Source of the DNA: Psychromonas sp. CNPT3
GTDB taxonomy: Bacteria; Pseudomonadota; Gammaproteobacteria; Enterobacterales; Psychromonadaceae
Reading direction: 5' to 3'
NCBI RefSeq assembly: GCF_000153405.2
Contig: NC_020802.1
Location: 143,883 to 207,882 of the forward strand
DNA: 64,000 nucleotides
Shown here in pieces: positions 9,074 to 18,554 of this stretch. The number at the start of each line of letters is the position of its first letter. Position 1 is the stretch's first letter. The translations under genes were made by a program, and so were the position numbers. The notes under the pieces are model-generated. The model was not told the origin of the DNA, did not search any database, and saw nothing but the letters and a program-made list of their open reading frames with translations.

Positions 9074-9266
9074 TCATTTCTATTATTCTTCTTAATTTGT
9101 TATCTTTATTGTTTTTTCCTGCTTAAATTTACCTCAAATCACTTACTATTTTAAATAAAGTGTAAATTTTTTAATGTTTTATTTCTTAATGTTAGCTTCA
9201 AAAATACTTAATTCTCTTAACATCTAAATGATAATGTTCTCATTTGTGTAGATCCTAATATATTTT

Positions 9267-9281
9267 TGTTATATTATAACA
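9267..9281 (+). promoter_or_regulatory. Zur (zinc uptake regulator) binding site
   Basis: TGTTATATTATAACA matches the core of the gammaproteobacterial Zur consensus TGTTATANTATAACA at every position and is a perfect palindrome around one central base. It ends 36 bp before the permease start codon, where it would overlap the promoter and allow repression by zinc-loaded Zur. Confidence 0.8.
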
Positions 9282-9317
9282 CTTTAAGTCGTTCATAAAA
9301 AATGAGATCATCTGGTT

Positions 9318-11312
9318 ATGTTATTAATATTGAGTATTTTAGCTCTGTTCCTTGGGCCCTTTACGTATCGTTTATTACAAAGGCAACCGGGTTGGTTAGA
9401 TCTGCTTGATGCGTTTATTTTTGTGACCATCTCAGGACTGGTTTTATTCCATATCTTACCGGAAGTGTTGCACGAAGGGGGATTGATAGTACTTGTGTTA
9501 ATGGCGTTAGGATTATTAGCGCCAAGTTGGGTTGAAAAGTATTTTCATAAAGCGGCTCATCAAGCACATCAAATGACCTTGTTTTTAGGTGTTTTAGGCT
9601 TAGTGTTGCATGCAAGTATCGATGGCTCTGCATTAAATGTAGAGATGTTTGATCATACTGGTTGGTTATTGGCTTTGGGTGTTTTATTGCATCGTTTCCC
9701 AGTAGGTTTAACGGTTTGGTGGTTATTACGTCCGCAGTATGGGCGTTTATTACCACTGGCAATTTTAAGTTTGATGTCGCTAGCCACATTACTCGGCGCG
9801 TTATTTTCTGAATATTCTCTCTCACAACTCGACGGCCAATGGCTGGCGTGGTTCCAAGCCTTTGTGATGGGTTCAATCATGCATGTGGTTTTACATCGAC
9901 CGTATTTGAAATCGCAGGCACCACGAGAAGAAAAAGAAAACAAATATGCAGCGGGTATTGGTAGTGTTGTTGGTTTGATTGTTTTAGGTGCCTTACTGCT
10001 ACCACACTGGTTAGGTTATGCGTCACACGATCACGCACATGGAAAAAGTGTGACGATTGAGCAACATCAAGAGGTTGCTGGCGTGGCAGATCATGATCAC
10101 CATGATGAGTTGCATGAGGGTGATGAACATGACGATCACCATGATGAGTTGCATGAGCATAATGATGAGATGCATGAGGGTGATGAGCATACTGAGCATC
10201 ATGATGAGATGCATGAGAATGATGCACATGAAGGCCATCAACATGCAGAAAAAGAACATAAAACCGCGCTTACATTAGCTAATTTTATACAGCTTGCACT
10301 TTATACTGCGCCATTGTTATTGCTCGCTTATTTTTTAAGTGCGTTAATGCATTATTTCAAACCCACTTATACACAGTTACCTAAACAAGACAGTTCATCT
10401 TTTGCTAAAGACAGCACCAAAGGTTTATTCTACGGGTTAGCGCTTCCAGTGTGCTCGGCACAGGCAAGTAAGATGTATCAACAGTTACTGGCAAGTGGTG
10501 TCAATCAAACCTTTGCTATCGCATTTTTAATTGCGACACCGATCATTGCCTTTGACTCTTTGTTGATCTCATTACCTTTATTAAGCTTAGAAATGGTGGG
10601 ATTACGTGTATTGCTTGGCGCGACGTTTGCCTTCTTGATTGCTTATATATTAGGTCGGCATTTTAAAAATACAGATACGGCGCAGACAGATGAACTCAGT
10701 GTTAAACAACATTCTGGATCGCGTTTCTTAGCGTCTATTAAGCAGGGCTATTTACACCAGTTAGATCATACTGCGCCTTGGGTGTTATTGGGTTGGGCAT
10801 TAGCTGCCACGTTATCGGCTAACTCCGCGTGGGCCTTTTTTGATCAAGCACTATGGTTACAAGTGTTAGTGATGATTTTAGTCGCGTTCCCTTTCTCATT
10901 ATGCGCGACAGGGGTGACGCCGGTGATAGCGTTACTGTTAATGGCAGGACTCTCTCCGGGTGCGGGCATGGCGTTCTTATTGATTGCGCCAACGATAAGC
11001 TTAGAATTACTAAGCGCAATTAAAAAGCAACAAGGCATATTTGCAGCCATTAGTTTGTTATTATTTATGTTTGGCTTAGCGTTCTTAATTGGTCTGGGTA
11101 TGAATCAGTTTATGATCAGCAGCACATCAACATGGTTTGAGTTACATCAGGGAGATTATTCTTGGTGGCAATATTTAAGTTTAGCGTTGATCCTGGTGCT
11201 TTATTTTGTATCATTATTACGCCGAGGAGCGCGTGATTTTATTGCAGAGCTTATTCCGCAACGCTTTTTAAAAGGGCATGATCACGATCACCACCATCAT
11301 CATCATCATTAA
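9318..11312 (+). CDS. ZIP-like/ArsP-type permease fusion with a histidine-rich loop, predicted zinc transporter
   Basis: 664 residues. Residues 1-230: about seven membrane segments with ZIP-like motifs (FHILPEVLHEGG, LHASIDGSAL, LHRFPVGLTV). Residues about 236-315: a polar loop packed with His, Asp and Glu in an imperfect 13-residue repeat. Residues 320-640: a second membrane block with permease (DUF318/ArsP-type) motifs LPVCSAQASKMYQQLLASG and ATPIIAFDSLLI. The C-terminus ends in HDHDHHHHHHH. A Zur box lies just upstream, so expression under zinc starvation and zinc transport are inferred. Direction and mechanism cannot be read from the sequence. Monocistronic. Confidence 0.8.
   Translation: MLLILSILALFLGPFTYRLLQRQPGWLDLLDAFIFVTISGLVLFHILPEVLHEGGLIVLVLMALGLLAPSWVEKYFHKAAHQAHQMTLFLGVLGLVLHASIDGSALNVEMFDHTGWLLALGVLLHRFPVGLTVWWLLRPQYGRLLPLAILSLMSLATLLGALFSEYSLSQLDGQWLAWFQAFVMGSIMHVVLHRPYLKSQAPREEKENKYAAGIGSVVGLIVLGALLLPHWLGYASHDHAHGKSVTIEQHQEVAGVADHDHHDELHEGDEHDDHHDELHEHNDEMHEGDEHTEHHDEMHENDAHEGHQHAEKEHKTALTLANFIQLALYTAPLLLLAYFLSALMHYFKPTYTQLPKQDSSSFAKDSTKGLFYGLALPVCSAQASKMYQQLLASGVNQTFAIAFLIATPIIAFDSLLISLPLLSLEMVGLRVLLGATFAFLIAYILGRHFKNTDTAQTDELSVKQHSGSRFLASIKQGYLHQLDHTAPWVLLGWALAATLSANSAWAFFDQALWLQVLVMILVAFPFSLCATGVTPVIALLLMAGLSPGAGMAFLLIAPTISLELLSAIKKQQGIFAAISLLLFMFGLAFLIGLGMNQFMISSTSTWFELHQGDYSWWQYLSLALILVLYFVSLLRRGARDFIAELIPQRFLKGHDHDHHHHHHH
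10095..10220 (+). repeat. Imperfect tandem repeat encoding the His-rich loop
   Basis: A 24-nt unit at 10095-10118 recurs exactly at 10134-10157 (39-bp period, 13 codons), with more degenerate copies to about 10220. It encodes HHDELHE-type peptides. Such repeats can vary in number by slippage without breaking the frame. Confidence 0.85.
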
Positions 11313-11322
11313 TTAAGTGTGA

Positions 11323-11354
11323 TTTTATCTGCGCGGTTCATTGCGCAGATAAAA
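11323..11354. terminator. Perfect 12-bp hairpin after the permease
   Basis: TTTTATCTGCGC and its exact complement enclose GGTTCATT, starting 10 bp after the permease stop. A T-run does not follow on either strand, but the stem ends are A/T and termination is likely in this position. Confidence 0.5.
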
Positions 11355-11361
11355 GCGCTTT

Positions 11362-11522
11362 ATACCAAAGGAACTAAAAAGGCTACCCGTCTTGCTTGTT
11401 GAAATTATCCCTACCTACGTTGTGAGTTTTGAAGTGAGAACAACTATCTCCTACAACTCACGCCTTGCTAGTGTTAATTTTTCCTGCGCAATACATGGAA
11501 GCTATATTAATTCCTTTGGTAT
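11362..11522. mobile_element. MITE-like inverted-repeat element, complete copy
   Basis: 161 bp bounded by 15-bp terminal inverted repeats, ATACCAAAGGAACTA and the complement of TAATTCCTTTGGTAT (14 of 15 match). It has an internal GTGAGTT/AACTCAC inverted repeat and no open frame. Shortened relatives occur at 34758-34819 and 44098-44148 in this window, which shows it is a dispersed element, probably non-autonomous. No transposase is present. Confidence 0.75.
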
Positions 11523-11524
11523 TA

Positions 11525-11884
11525 TTAGCGATTAAAATGTGTTTTTAAGTGATCAATAATGGCAGAAGACTCATATAGCCAAGTCACTTTATTTTGCTCT
11601 TCAATACGTAAACAAGGCACTTTTATAGTGCCTCCTTGCGTTTCTAACTGCTTTTTATATTCGTCTTGTTTTGCATCAACGAGGCGAATGTTCAATGATT
11701 GACGACGTATTTGTCTGCGCACTTTAACGCAAAACGGACAGGCGTTATATTGGTATAATGCGAGGGATGCAGTTTGTTCATCCATTGATTTTTGTAGGTG
11801 CAATTCTCTTTTATATGCTTTTGGACTAAAAACAAAATTAAGCAATAAAATAATGCGACCTAATACCCAGCGAATAATAAACAT
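11525..11884 (-). CDS. Membrane-anchored glutaredoxin-like protein
   Basis: 119 residues: a hydrophobic N-terminal segment (FIIRWVLGRIILLLNFVFSP), then a glutaredoxin/GST-N-type thioredoxin fold with the active site CPFC at about residues 49-52, a VPCLRIE cis-proline motif and a YESSAII helix. The CPFC pair and cis-Pro support a dithiol or GSH-dependent redox role at the cytoplasmic membrane face. It stands alone, next to the inverted-repeat element and divergent from the ScsB-like gene. The substrate is unknown. Confidence 0.75.
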   Translation of the reverse strand: MFIIRWVLGRIILLLNFVFSPKAYKRELHLQKSMDEQTASLALYQYNACPFCVKVRRQIRRQSLNIRLVDAKQDEYKKQLETQGGTIKVPCLRIEEQNKVTWLYESSAIIDHLKTHFNR

Positions 11885-12046
11885 AATACCTCTTTTGACA
11901 ATCTTGGTTAATTTATAGAGAATGCAGTGTAACGGAAAAGTTATTTAATAGTAAAAGTAAAAGTAAAAGAGCTCTTTTATTTCTCTTTTTATGTTCGGTT
12001 GATTTTTAACTTTATACAGAGATAAAGTTATTTTTTGGGGTGTTAC

Positions 12047-14200
12047 ATGGCGCAGCGTTTAATTCGAGCATTTTCAGTCTTTGTGGTTTTATTTTTAAGT
12101 TTAGGCAGTGCCTTTTTATGGGCAAGTATTGAAGATAAAACGGCGACCGGTTGGTTAATTGATGCTCAGCATCCGTCTGTGGCGGTGAGTCTGCAATTAA
12201 CTCAGCAGGTTAATAAAACGCTGCAAAGTGTTAATGCCATTTTAGATGTCACTTTAGAAAACCCTTGGAAAACCTATTGGCGATCTCCTGGTGAAGGGGG
12301 TGTTGCGCCACAATTTAACTGGCAAACTGAGTCAACTAATATTGCCAGCGTTGATTGGCTCTGGCCAACACCTAAGCGTTACCCTGTCGCAGGGATAGAG
12401 ACGCTCGGTTATAAGCATCAAATCCATTTCCCCATTACCATATATCTTAAAGATATTACGCAACCTGCACATTTAAAAGGGCGCTTGACGCTCGCCTCAT
12501 GTACCAATATCTGTGTGCTTAGTGATTATGATATTGAACTGATTTTTGATCCGACGCAATTAGTTTTCGATGCTAACTTGGCGTTTACTTATGCACAGGC
12601 ATTGAGTCAAGTGCCGGTGCAGATAAAAGCCAGTGCGATAACCGATACAAAAAACAAAGGCATTATCCAAGCCTTTAGTGGCGTATGGGATCAGAGTAAA
12701 CAACAACTTATTATTCGAGTGAGCGGACAGGTCGATTGGAAAAATGTCGATTTATTCACTGATATTTTAGATGAAAAATATGCGCATGTCTTTTTTAGTA
12801 AACCTCAAATAGAAGTGCAAGGCGCACAATTGATTGCGCGTTTTGATGCGTCGAGTTGGGGTGGCGAAGTTGATATTAGTGAGGCTGAAATTCACAGCAC
12901 TATTGTTGATGATAATAGTGCAATAGAGGTGAGCTTTATTGCCAAAAGTGGCGAGGATGCCACCTCATTAGAGGTTAAAGAAGATAGCGCCAAGAGCCTT
13001 TTTTCTATCTTCTTATTTGCGTTATTAGGGGGCCTGATTTTAAATGTGATGCCTTGCGTTTTACCCGTATTAGGGATGAAGTTAAGCAGTATTTTATCTT
13101 CGAAGGGCTTGCATAGAGGTATTATTCGCAAACAATTCTTGGCATCTTCTTTTGGTATTATCAGCTCTTTTTGGCTGATTGCTCTTTTCCTGTTGGTCTT
13201 AAAATTTTCAGGTCAAGCGTTAGGCTGGGGAATACAATTCCAAAGCCCTTACTTTATTGGCTTTATGGTGCTCATTACGGCTTTATTTGCACTTAATATG
13301 CTGGGATTTTTTGAGATACAATTACCGAGTAAATGGCAAACCTGGTTAGCGCTTAAAGGCGGTAATACTTATTTGGGGCATTATCTTCAGGGTATGTTTG
13401 CAACCTTACTGGCAACCCCTTGCAGTGCGCCTTTTTTAGGCACCGCGATAGCTTATGCCTTAGGTGCATCAAGTATTGAATTAGTGGCGGTATTTACTGC
13501 ATTGGGTCTGGGCATGGCATTACCTTGGCTGTGTATCGCATTGTTCCCACAATTGGCCTTATTATTACCCAAACCCGGCAAATGGATGTCTATCCTTAAA
13601 AGTTTTTTCGCGGTAATGATATTACTCACCTGTTTTTGGTTACTGAGCTTAATGGTGCGCTTTGTTGGTCTCAGTGCGATCCTTATTATAGCGATCCTCT
13701 TTTTAGGCTTGCTCGGCGTGTTGATCTTTAAAAAGCATGGCAAAAAAATATTTATAATGGCTTTTGTAGCGAGCATATTCTGCATAGGTTCGGCTTTCTT
13801 ATTGCTTAATCTAAGCCCTAAATATGGGGGGAGTACGCTTAATAAAACGCTACATTGGCAAGTGTTAAATGCGCAAGAAATAAGTCTACAAGTGAGTCTA
13901 GGTAAAACTGTGTTTGTGGATGTGACGGCAGATTGGTGCGTTACTTGTAAGGCAAATAAACTGGGCGTGTTATTACAGCAACCTGTATATAGTGCATTAC
14001 AAGCTGAAAACATTACTCTAATGCAAGGGGATTGGACGGTGCGATCGAATAATATTACGCAGTATTTACAGCGATATTCACGTTATGGCGTACCGTTTAA
14101 TATTGTGTATGGTCCAAATGCGCCGCAAGGCATTGAACTGCCAACCTTGTTAACGAGTAACCTTGTGTTGGATGCATTGGCGCAAGCATCTAAAAAATAA
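12047..14200 (+). CDS. ScsB/DsbD-family protein-disulfide reductase
   Basis: 717 residues. Signal peptide (FSVFVVLFLSLGSAFLWA), a periplasmic N-terminal domain with a CTNIC cysteine pair, about eight membrane helices with two inner cysteine motifs (NVMPCVLPVLGMKL and ATPCSAPFLGTAIAY), and a C-terminal thioredoxin domain with DWCVTC. This order is that of DsbD/ScsB proteins that carry electrons from cytoplasmic thioredoxin to periplasmic thiols. The large N-terminal domain favours ScsB over classical DsbD, which is encoded separately at 47571-49361. Start 12047 has GGGGT 5 nt upstream; a TTG at 12035 is less likely. Confidence 0.85.
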   Translation: MAQRLIRAFSVFVVLFLSLGSAFLWASIEDKTATGWLIDAQHPSVAVSLQLTQQVNKTLQSVNAILDVTLENPWKTYWRSPGEGGVAPQFNWQTESTNIASVDWLWPTPKRYPVAGIETLGYKHQIHFPITIYLKDITQPAHLKGRLTLASCTNICVLSDYDIELIFDPTQLVFDANLAFTYAQALSQVPVQIKASAITDTKNKGIIQAFSGVWDQSKQQLIIRVSGQVDWKNVDLFTDILDEKYAHVFFSKPQIEVQGAQLIARFDASSWGGEVDISEAEIHSTIVDDNSAIEVSFIAKSGEDATSLEVKEDSAKSLFSIFLFALLGGLILNVMPCVLPVLGMKLSSILSSKGLHRGIIRKQFLASSFGIISSFWLIALFLLVLKFSGQALGWGIQFQSPYFIGFMVLITALFALNMLGFFEIQLPSKWQTWLALKGGNTYLGHYLQGMFATLLATPCSAPFLGTAIAYALGASSIELVAVFTALGLGMALPWLCIALFPQLALLLPKPGKWMSILKSFFAVMILLTCFWLLSLMVRFVGLSAILIIAILFLGLLGVLIFKKHGKKIFIMAFVASIFCIGSAFLLLNLSPKYGGSTLNKTLHWQVLNAQEISLQVSLGKTVFVDVTADWCVTCKANKLGVLLQQPVYSALQAENITLMQGDWTVRSNNITQYLQRYSRYGVPFNIVYGPNAPQGIELPTLLTSNLVLDALAQASKK

Positions 14201-14224
14201 GCGCACCTTATGATGCGCTTATTT
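14195..14224. terminator. Bidirectional terminator between scsB-like gene and torD
   Basis: Arms AAATAAGCGCA (14195-14205) and TGCGCTTATTT (14214-14224) pair perfectly over 11 bp with an 8-nt loop. The flanks are A-rich on one side and T-rich on the other, suited to two convergent genes. Confidence 0.8.
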
Positions 14225-14233
14225 ACTTTTTAC

Positions 14234-14866
14234 TTAGCTTGTTTGTTCTAGGCTTAAACGTTTAAAGTCTTGCTCAATATAGGCTTGTAATAATAAACAA
14301 ATACCTTGATAGAAGCCTGAATTTTGTACGCGTAACGTTGAATTAACAAAAGGTGTTAACCAGCTTAATAAATGCTCTTCAATAAAAGCATGTTGCGCGT
14401 GGCTACTCTTGTTAGCATCTTTTAATATCAAATTACCTAAATAATCGAGTTGGATCGCGATATGATCCGCTGGCTCTTTAAAGTCAGGATCAATCGCTAA
14501 GCCTTCCTTTTTAAAGAGTGCCAACATTTGTTGATGCGGCTTTTCAAACATCTGCCCTGATTTTGAAAGATACACGGACGCATACGGTGGCGCCCCTTTT
14601 TTTGCATCCGTTAAGAATAGCTGGCTAAAATCAGCCGCCAACTCAAGTGTGGGTTGCTCTATGGCCATCACCATCACTAAGCCACTTCTAATCTTTGCAA
14701 TGGCATCTTTAAAATCAGGCTCTGTATCGAGCTTTGTTAATAAATTAACGCCATCACCCGAAAAATATTGACTGAGTTGTTCGCTATTTAACTCTTTGGT
14801 TAATAAGGTTGCAAACCACCAATATAAACTTGCTCGTTGCTCATTTATTTCGCTATCTGTCATCAC
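14234..14866 (-). CDS. torD: TorD, chaperone for TMAO reductase
   Basis: 210-residue all-helical TorD/DmsD-family cytoplasmic chaperone, which binds apo-TorA and its Tat signal and helps insert the molybdenum cofactor. The family motif EPADHIAIQLDYLG is clear at about residues 131-144. It directly follows torA: the GTG at 14866 abuts the torA stop and an ATG is at 14863, so translation is probably coupled. Last gene of torECAD. Confidence 0.92.
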   Translation of the reverse strand: MMTDSEINEQRASLYWWFATLLTKELNSEQLSQYFSGDGVNLLTKLDTEPDFKDAIAKIRSGLVMVMAIEQPTLELAADFSQLFLTDAKKGAPPYASVYLSKSGQMFEKPHQQMLALFKKEGLAIDPDFKEPADHIAIQLDYLGNLILKDANKSSHAQHAFIEEHLLSWLTPFVNSTLRVQNSGFYQGICLLLQAYIEQDFKRLSLEQTS

Positions 14867-17332
14867 TTAGTTTACCTCTGTCGGGCCGGTAAAGGCGGTC
14901 ACGGCTGGGACTTTTCCTTTAAATTTCTCATACTCAACCTGACAGGTATTGGCACTGGTTGCTTGTGCAAGCTCTGAGGTTGGAATATCTTGAGTCAGGG
15001 TGTTTGGATCGCCATAGGTATCTAAAGAGCCAATCGTTTCATCAATAGGCGCGTACCATGCCCCCTCTTCAATGCGTGCGACACCGGGTGCAAAGTTATT
15101 AGACAGTACGGCGCCCGCTAATAATTGGCCGCGATCATTAAACACGCGGACTAAATCGCCATCTTTAATGCCACGTTGCTTAGCATCGGTTGGGTTAAGG
15201 TAAATAGGCTCTCTGCCTTGTACTGTGTATGTTTCGCGAAAAGCCTGAGAATCACACATTTGTGAATGCAAACGTTTATTCGGATGACATGATTGTAGCC
15301 AAATAGGGTGTTTATCTGAGCCAGGGCCCCCATGAGAGCGTTCAGATTTTTCAAACCACATTGGATGACCTTGACACTCTTTGTAGCCATATCTGTCTAT
15401 TTTACGGCTAAATATTTCAATAAAGCCAGAAGGTGTGCCTAAGGCATGGATTTCAGGATCTTCACGAAAATCGGCTTGGCGAGTCCATTCTTTGCCTTTA
15501 CCAAAATCAACAAAACCATCTTTCCAAAACGTTTTAAAATCAGGCATGTCAAACTTGCCTTTATTGGCTTTAACACAGCCATCATAAAGCTCCTCTACCC
15601 ACTGCATCTCATTTTTACCGCGCGTATAATCTTTTTCTTGGCCAAATTTACGTGCAAGTAAAGTGAAAATATCAAAGTCAGTTTTAGACTGGAAAAGAGG
15701 ATCTACTAGCTTGTGCATAGCAATCAAACCACGAGCACTGTAAGATCCGTATAAATCTAAGTCATTACGTTCCCACTGCGTACATGCCGGTAAAACAATA
15801 TCGGAGAAACGACATGTTGCTGTCCATGTAAAATCAATAGACACCACAGTCTCTAATTTCTGAAAAGCTTTTTTCATGTTGTTACGATCTTGATGATGAT
15901 GCCACGGATTACAACCCGAAAAGACCATCATTTTTAAATCGGGTAAGGTAATGGTTGCGCCATTGGCTTGGATTTTCTTACCTGGCTCTAAAAGTGCATC
16001 AACCCAGCGAGCGACGGGGATCGTACTGCTATAGCCTTTAAAATCTTTATTTTTATGAATGCGCTTATTCGGTTTATCGGGATTACGAGGGAATCCTCCA
16101 GGGCCCGCAGCCCCCGTTGACGCAACGCCCACAGAGCTATAGTGATGCGCATAACTGACACCACCCCCCGGAAGACCAATTTGGCCAATCATGGCTGCCA
16201 AAACAGCCGCCATCCAATAAGGTTGTTCGCCATGCTGCTGACGCTGCAAGCTCCACCCCACCATAATTTGAGTGCGATCGCTGACTAACAGGCGTGCAAA
16301 TTCACGAATGTCATCGGCTTTAATGCCACAAATAGAGGCAGCCCATTCAGGGGTTTTCTCTATCATGTCTTTGCTTTTACCTTGAAGGTAAGGCACAAAT
16401 TCTTCAAAGCCTAAAGCGTAAGTATCTAAGAATTTTTTATCGTATAAATCTTCGTTATACAAGGTATGTGCTATCGCAAGCATAAAGGGCACGTCAGTTT
16501 GCGGGTTGATATAACGCTGCTCTGAATTCAAATACCCCTGTGTTTTAGTGATCACCGGATCAATACTGATCACGCGGATCTCTTTCTTCGCTATTTTTTC
16601 TTTTAATTGTTCAAGGTACTCAAACGCTTCATGCGTTTCACAGTTCCAGCCAACTTGTAAGTTCTTAACCAGATCGGTGCCCCACAGTACGATGGTTTTA
16701 CTGTGTTTTAAAATAAGAGGCCATGAAGTGCCTTGCGCATAAACTTCCGTGCTCCCAAGGACATAAGGCATGATCGTTTGGCCAGCACCGGTAGAGTAGT
16801 CTCCTACTTTACTGACGCTATAACCATGCATCGCAATCGCACGCGCCATATGGTTACCACAAGAGTGAACTTGCCCGGTAGATCGCCATCCGGTACTGCC
16901 CGCATGAATCGCCCAAGGACCATATTGGGTTTGCATGCGCTCGAGTTCATCATGGAAAAGGGTGATAGCTTCATCCCAAGTGACGCGAATAAAACGGTTA
17001 TCACCGCGCTTCGCATTATTACTTTTCTGACGGTTCAAATACCACTCATAACGGACCATTGGGTAACGAATTCGTGATGGGCTGTAGATAATGCCTTGAA
17101 TACCATTGAGCATATCGGTTGGGTATTTATCGAGTTCAAATGCTTTTATTTCTTGCACTTTACCGGCATAAACACGGGCGCGAAATGCGCCCCAATGTGA
17201 GCCACTGATTTTCCATTGGCTCGCTAACTCATTGCTACTGGCGTGCGCCACTTGCAATAGTCCCGGGCCAACTAAGGCGGCTCCACTTGATGCAAACAGG
17301 CCTTGTAAAAAACGACGTCTTGAAATTGACAT
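14867..17332 (-). CDS. torA: Trimethylamine-N-oxide reductase TorA, periplasmic molybdoenzyme
   Basis: 821 residues. Twin-arginine signal [14 protein letters not shown] at the start with an AHA cleavage site near residue 31. The catalytic subunit belongs to the DMSO-reductase family; the motif GDYSTGAGQ carries the serine that ligates molybdenum, and a C-terminal molybdopterin-dinucleotide domain follows. No N-terminal Fe-S cysteine cluster is present, as expected for TorA/BisC types. It receives electrons from TorC and reduces TMAO to trimethylamine in anaerobic respiration. Located 13 bp after torC. Confidence 0.96.
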   Translation of the reverse strand: MSISRRRFLQGLFASSGAALVGPGLLQVAHASSNELASQWKISGSHWGAFRARVYAGKVQEIKAFELDKYPTDMLNGIQGIIYSPSRIRYPMVRYEWYLNRQKSNNAKRGDNRFIRVTWDEAITLFHDELERMQTQYGPWAIHAGSTGWRSTGQVHSCGNHMARAIAMHGYSVSKVGDYSTGAGQTIMPYVLGSTEVYAQGTSWPLILKHSKTIVLWGTDLVKNLQVGWNCETHEAFEYLEQLKEKIAKKEIRVISIDPVITKTQGYLNSEQRYINPQTDVPFMLAIAHTLYNEDLYDKKFLDTYALGFEEFVPYLQGKSKDMIEKTPEWAASICGIKADDIREFARLLVSDRTQIMVGWSLQRQQHGEQPYWMAAVLAAMIGQIGLPGGGVSYAHHYSSVGVASTGAAGPGGFPRNPDKPNKRIHKNKDFKGYSSTIPVARWVDALLEPGKKIQANGATITLPDLKMMVFSGCNPWHHHQDRNNMKKAFQKLETVVSIDFTWTATCRFSDIVLPACTQWERNDLDLYGSYSARGLIAMHKLVDPLFQSKTDFDIFTLLARKFGQEKDYTRGKNEMQWVEELYDGCVKANKGKFDMPDFKTFWKDGFVDFGKGKEWTRQADFREDPEIHALGTPSGFIEIFSRKIDRYGYKECQGHPMWFEKSERSHGGPGSDKHPIWLQSCHPNKRLHSQMCDSQAFRETYTVQGREPIYLNPTDAKQRGIKDGDLVRVFNDRGQLLAGAVLSNNFAPGVARIEEGAWYAPIDETIGSLDTYGDPNTLTQDIPTSELAQATSANTCQVEYEKFKGKVPAVTAFTGPTEVN

Positions 17333-17345
17333 GCATTACTCCTAA

Positions 17346-18527
17346 TTAGTGGCTTTTATCTGAAAAATCAGAAGAATGTTTTTGTAGATATTTAAGGATC
17401 AAGGCTTGTGTATCACCATCTAGGTTCACAAACGCTAACATACCATTAAACATGCCCGGCCAAGTGTTAGTATCAAAATGATCAACGGCCGGCTGAGTGT
17501 GACACACGCTACATGTTGTTTCATATTTTGCTTTAGCATAAGTCCAAAGTGTTTCTCTTGATTCGGTTAAAGAGCCATTACGCATCCACAATGTCACATC
17601 GACTTTTTGCCAAGGTAAGCCTGTCAAATCATCAATTTTGGATTCGCCAGTACTTAAGAATGTTGTATCTTTTGCAACGTCTTTGGTGAGATAACCATCA
17701 TTAATATTCATGGCGAAATCTTCAAACATCACGCGTCCAAAGCCTTTAGTTTTACGCCATACATCAAGCTTCACTTGAATGGCATCACCTTTAATTTTGA
17801 TGATTTCAACTTTGGTTGCGGTGTTAAGTTGACCCGCTTCGATGCTTAAGTCTTGATCGGTAAATAAAGGCAGTTGGCGTACGCTATAATAACTTTTCCC
17901 GCTATCATATGATGAGCTTGCAAGCGCTTCTAATTCCGCTAACGTGCCTTCACCATTGTGCATATCATCCGGTAAATGATGGGCGATCCCTTTATGACAA
18001 TCAATACAACTTTGATCGCGCTCGGCAGCCATTTTCATTTGTACCTGCGCTCTTTCAGACATCAGCTCAAAATCCATACTTTTGTAATTATGGCAATTTT
18101 TGCATTCTAAAGAGTTATTGGCGGTAAAACGATCCCATTCATGTTGAGCCAGTTTGCCTCGTTTAGCTAAAAACTTTTCACGTGTATTTATACTCCCAAA
18201 AATGGTGCTCCAAACTTCTTTTGAAGCTTGCATTTTTCGGGCTATTTTATCTGTCCAGTTATGTGGAACATGGCAATCAGGGCAGGTTGCACGCACTCCA
18301 GAATGGTTTTTCCAATGCACTGTTTCTTGTAACTCAACATAGACATTATCGCCCATCTCATGGCAACTTATACAAAATGCTTCGGTATTGGTCACTTCAA
18401 GTGCAGTATTAAATCCGCCCCAAAAAATCACGCCGGCTAAAAAACCGCCAATGGTGAGTAACCCAAAACTTAAATGCACGCTTGGCTTACTGATTATTTT
18501 CCAAAATTGTTTAATTATTTCAATCAT
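17346..18527 (-). CDS. torC: TorC, membrane-anchored pentaheme cytochrome c
   Basis: 393 residues (E. coli TorC is about 390). One N-terminal membrane anchor (HLSFGLLTIGGFLAGVIFWG), then a NapC/NirT domain with four CxxCH motifs (CISCH, CPDCH, CKNCH, CIDCH) and a C-terminal domain with a fifth (CSVCH). It passes electrons from the menaquinol pool to periplasmic TorA. Between torE and torA in the operon. Confidence 0.95.
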   Translation of the reverse strand: MIEIIKQFWKIISKPSVHLSFGLLTIGGFLAGVIFWGGFNTALEVTNTEAFCISCHEMGDNVYVELQETVHWKNHSGVRATCPDCHVPHNWTDKIARKMQASKEVWSTIFGSINTREKFLAKRGKLAQHEWDRFTANNSLECKNCHNYKSMDFELMSERAQVQMKMAAERDQSCIDCHKGIAHHLPDDMHNGEGTLAELEALASSSYDSGKSYYSVRQLPLFTDQDLSIEAGQLNTATKVEIIKIKGDAIQVKLDVWRKTKGFGRVMFEDFAMNINDGYLTKDVAKDTTFLSTGESKIDDLTGLPWQKVDVTLWMRNGSLTESRETLWTYAKAKYETTCSVCHTQPAVDHFDTNTWPGMFNGMLAFVNLDGDTQALILKYLQKHSSDFSDKSH

Positions 18528-18554
18528 TTTGAAACCTTTATTATATATAGGGGG

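Larger units (their letters stand above)
8983..9317. other. Intergenic region between hemY and the Zur-linked permease
   Basis: 335 bp, very AT-rich, no coding potential that I would defend. It holds a small hairpin after hemY (9000-9022, AGAAG/CTTCT before TTTTT), a second hairpin at 9054-9073, a loose inverted repeat AAATTTAC/GTAAATTT around 9130-9175, and the Zur box at 9267-9281. Confidence 0.6.

Noticed and set aside
9225-9260. Fur-like TGATAAT stretch upstream of the permease gene
   Set aside because: Only one half-site matches; the perfect Zur palindrome 30 bp downstream explains the region better.
9877-10278. Several open frames on both strands across the His-rich loop
   Set aside because: They are products of the repetitive GATGAGxxGCATGAG-type DNA; peptides are His/Met-rich shadows of the permease gene.
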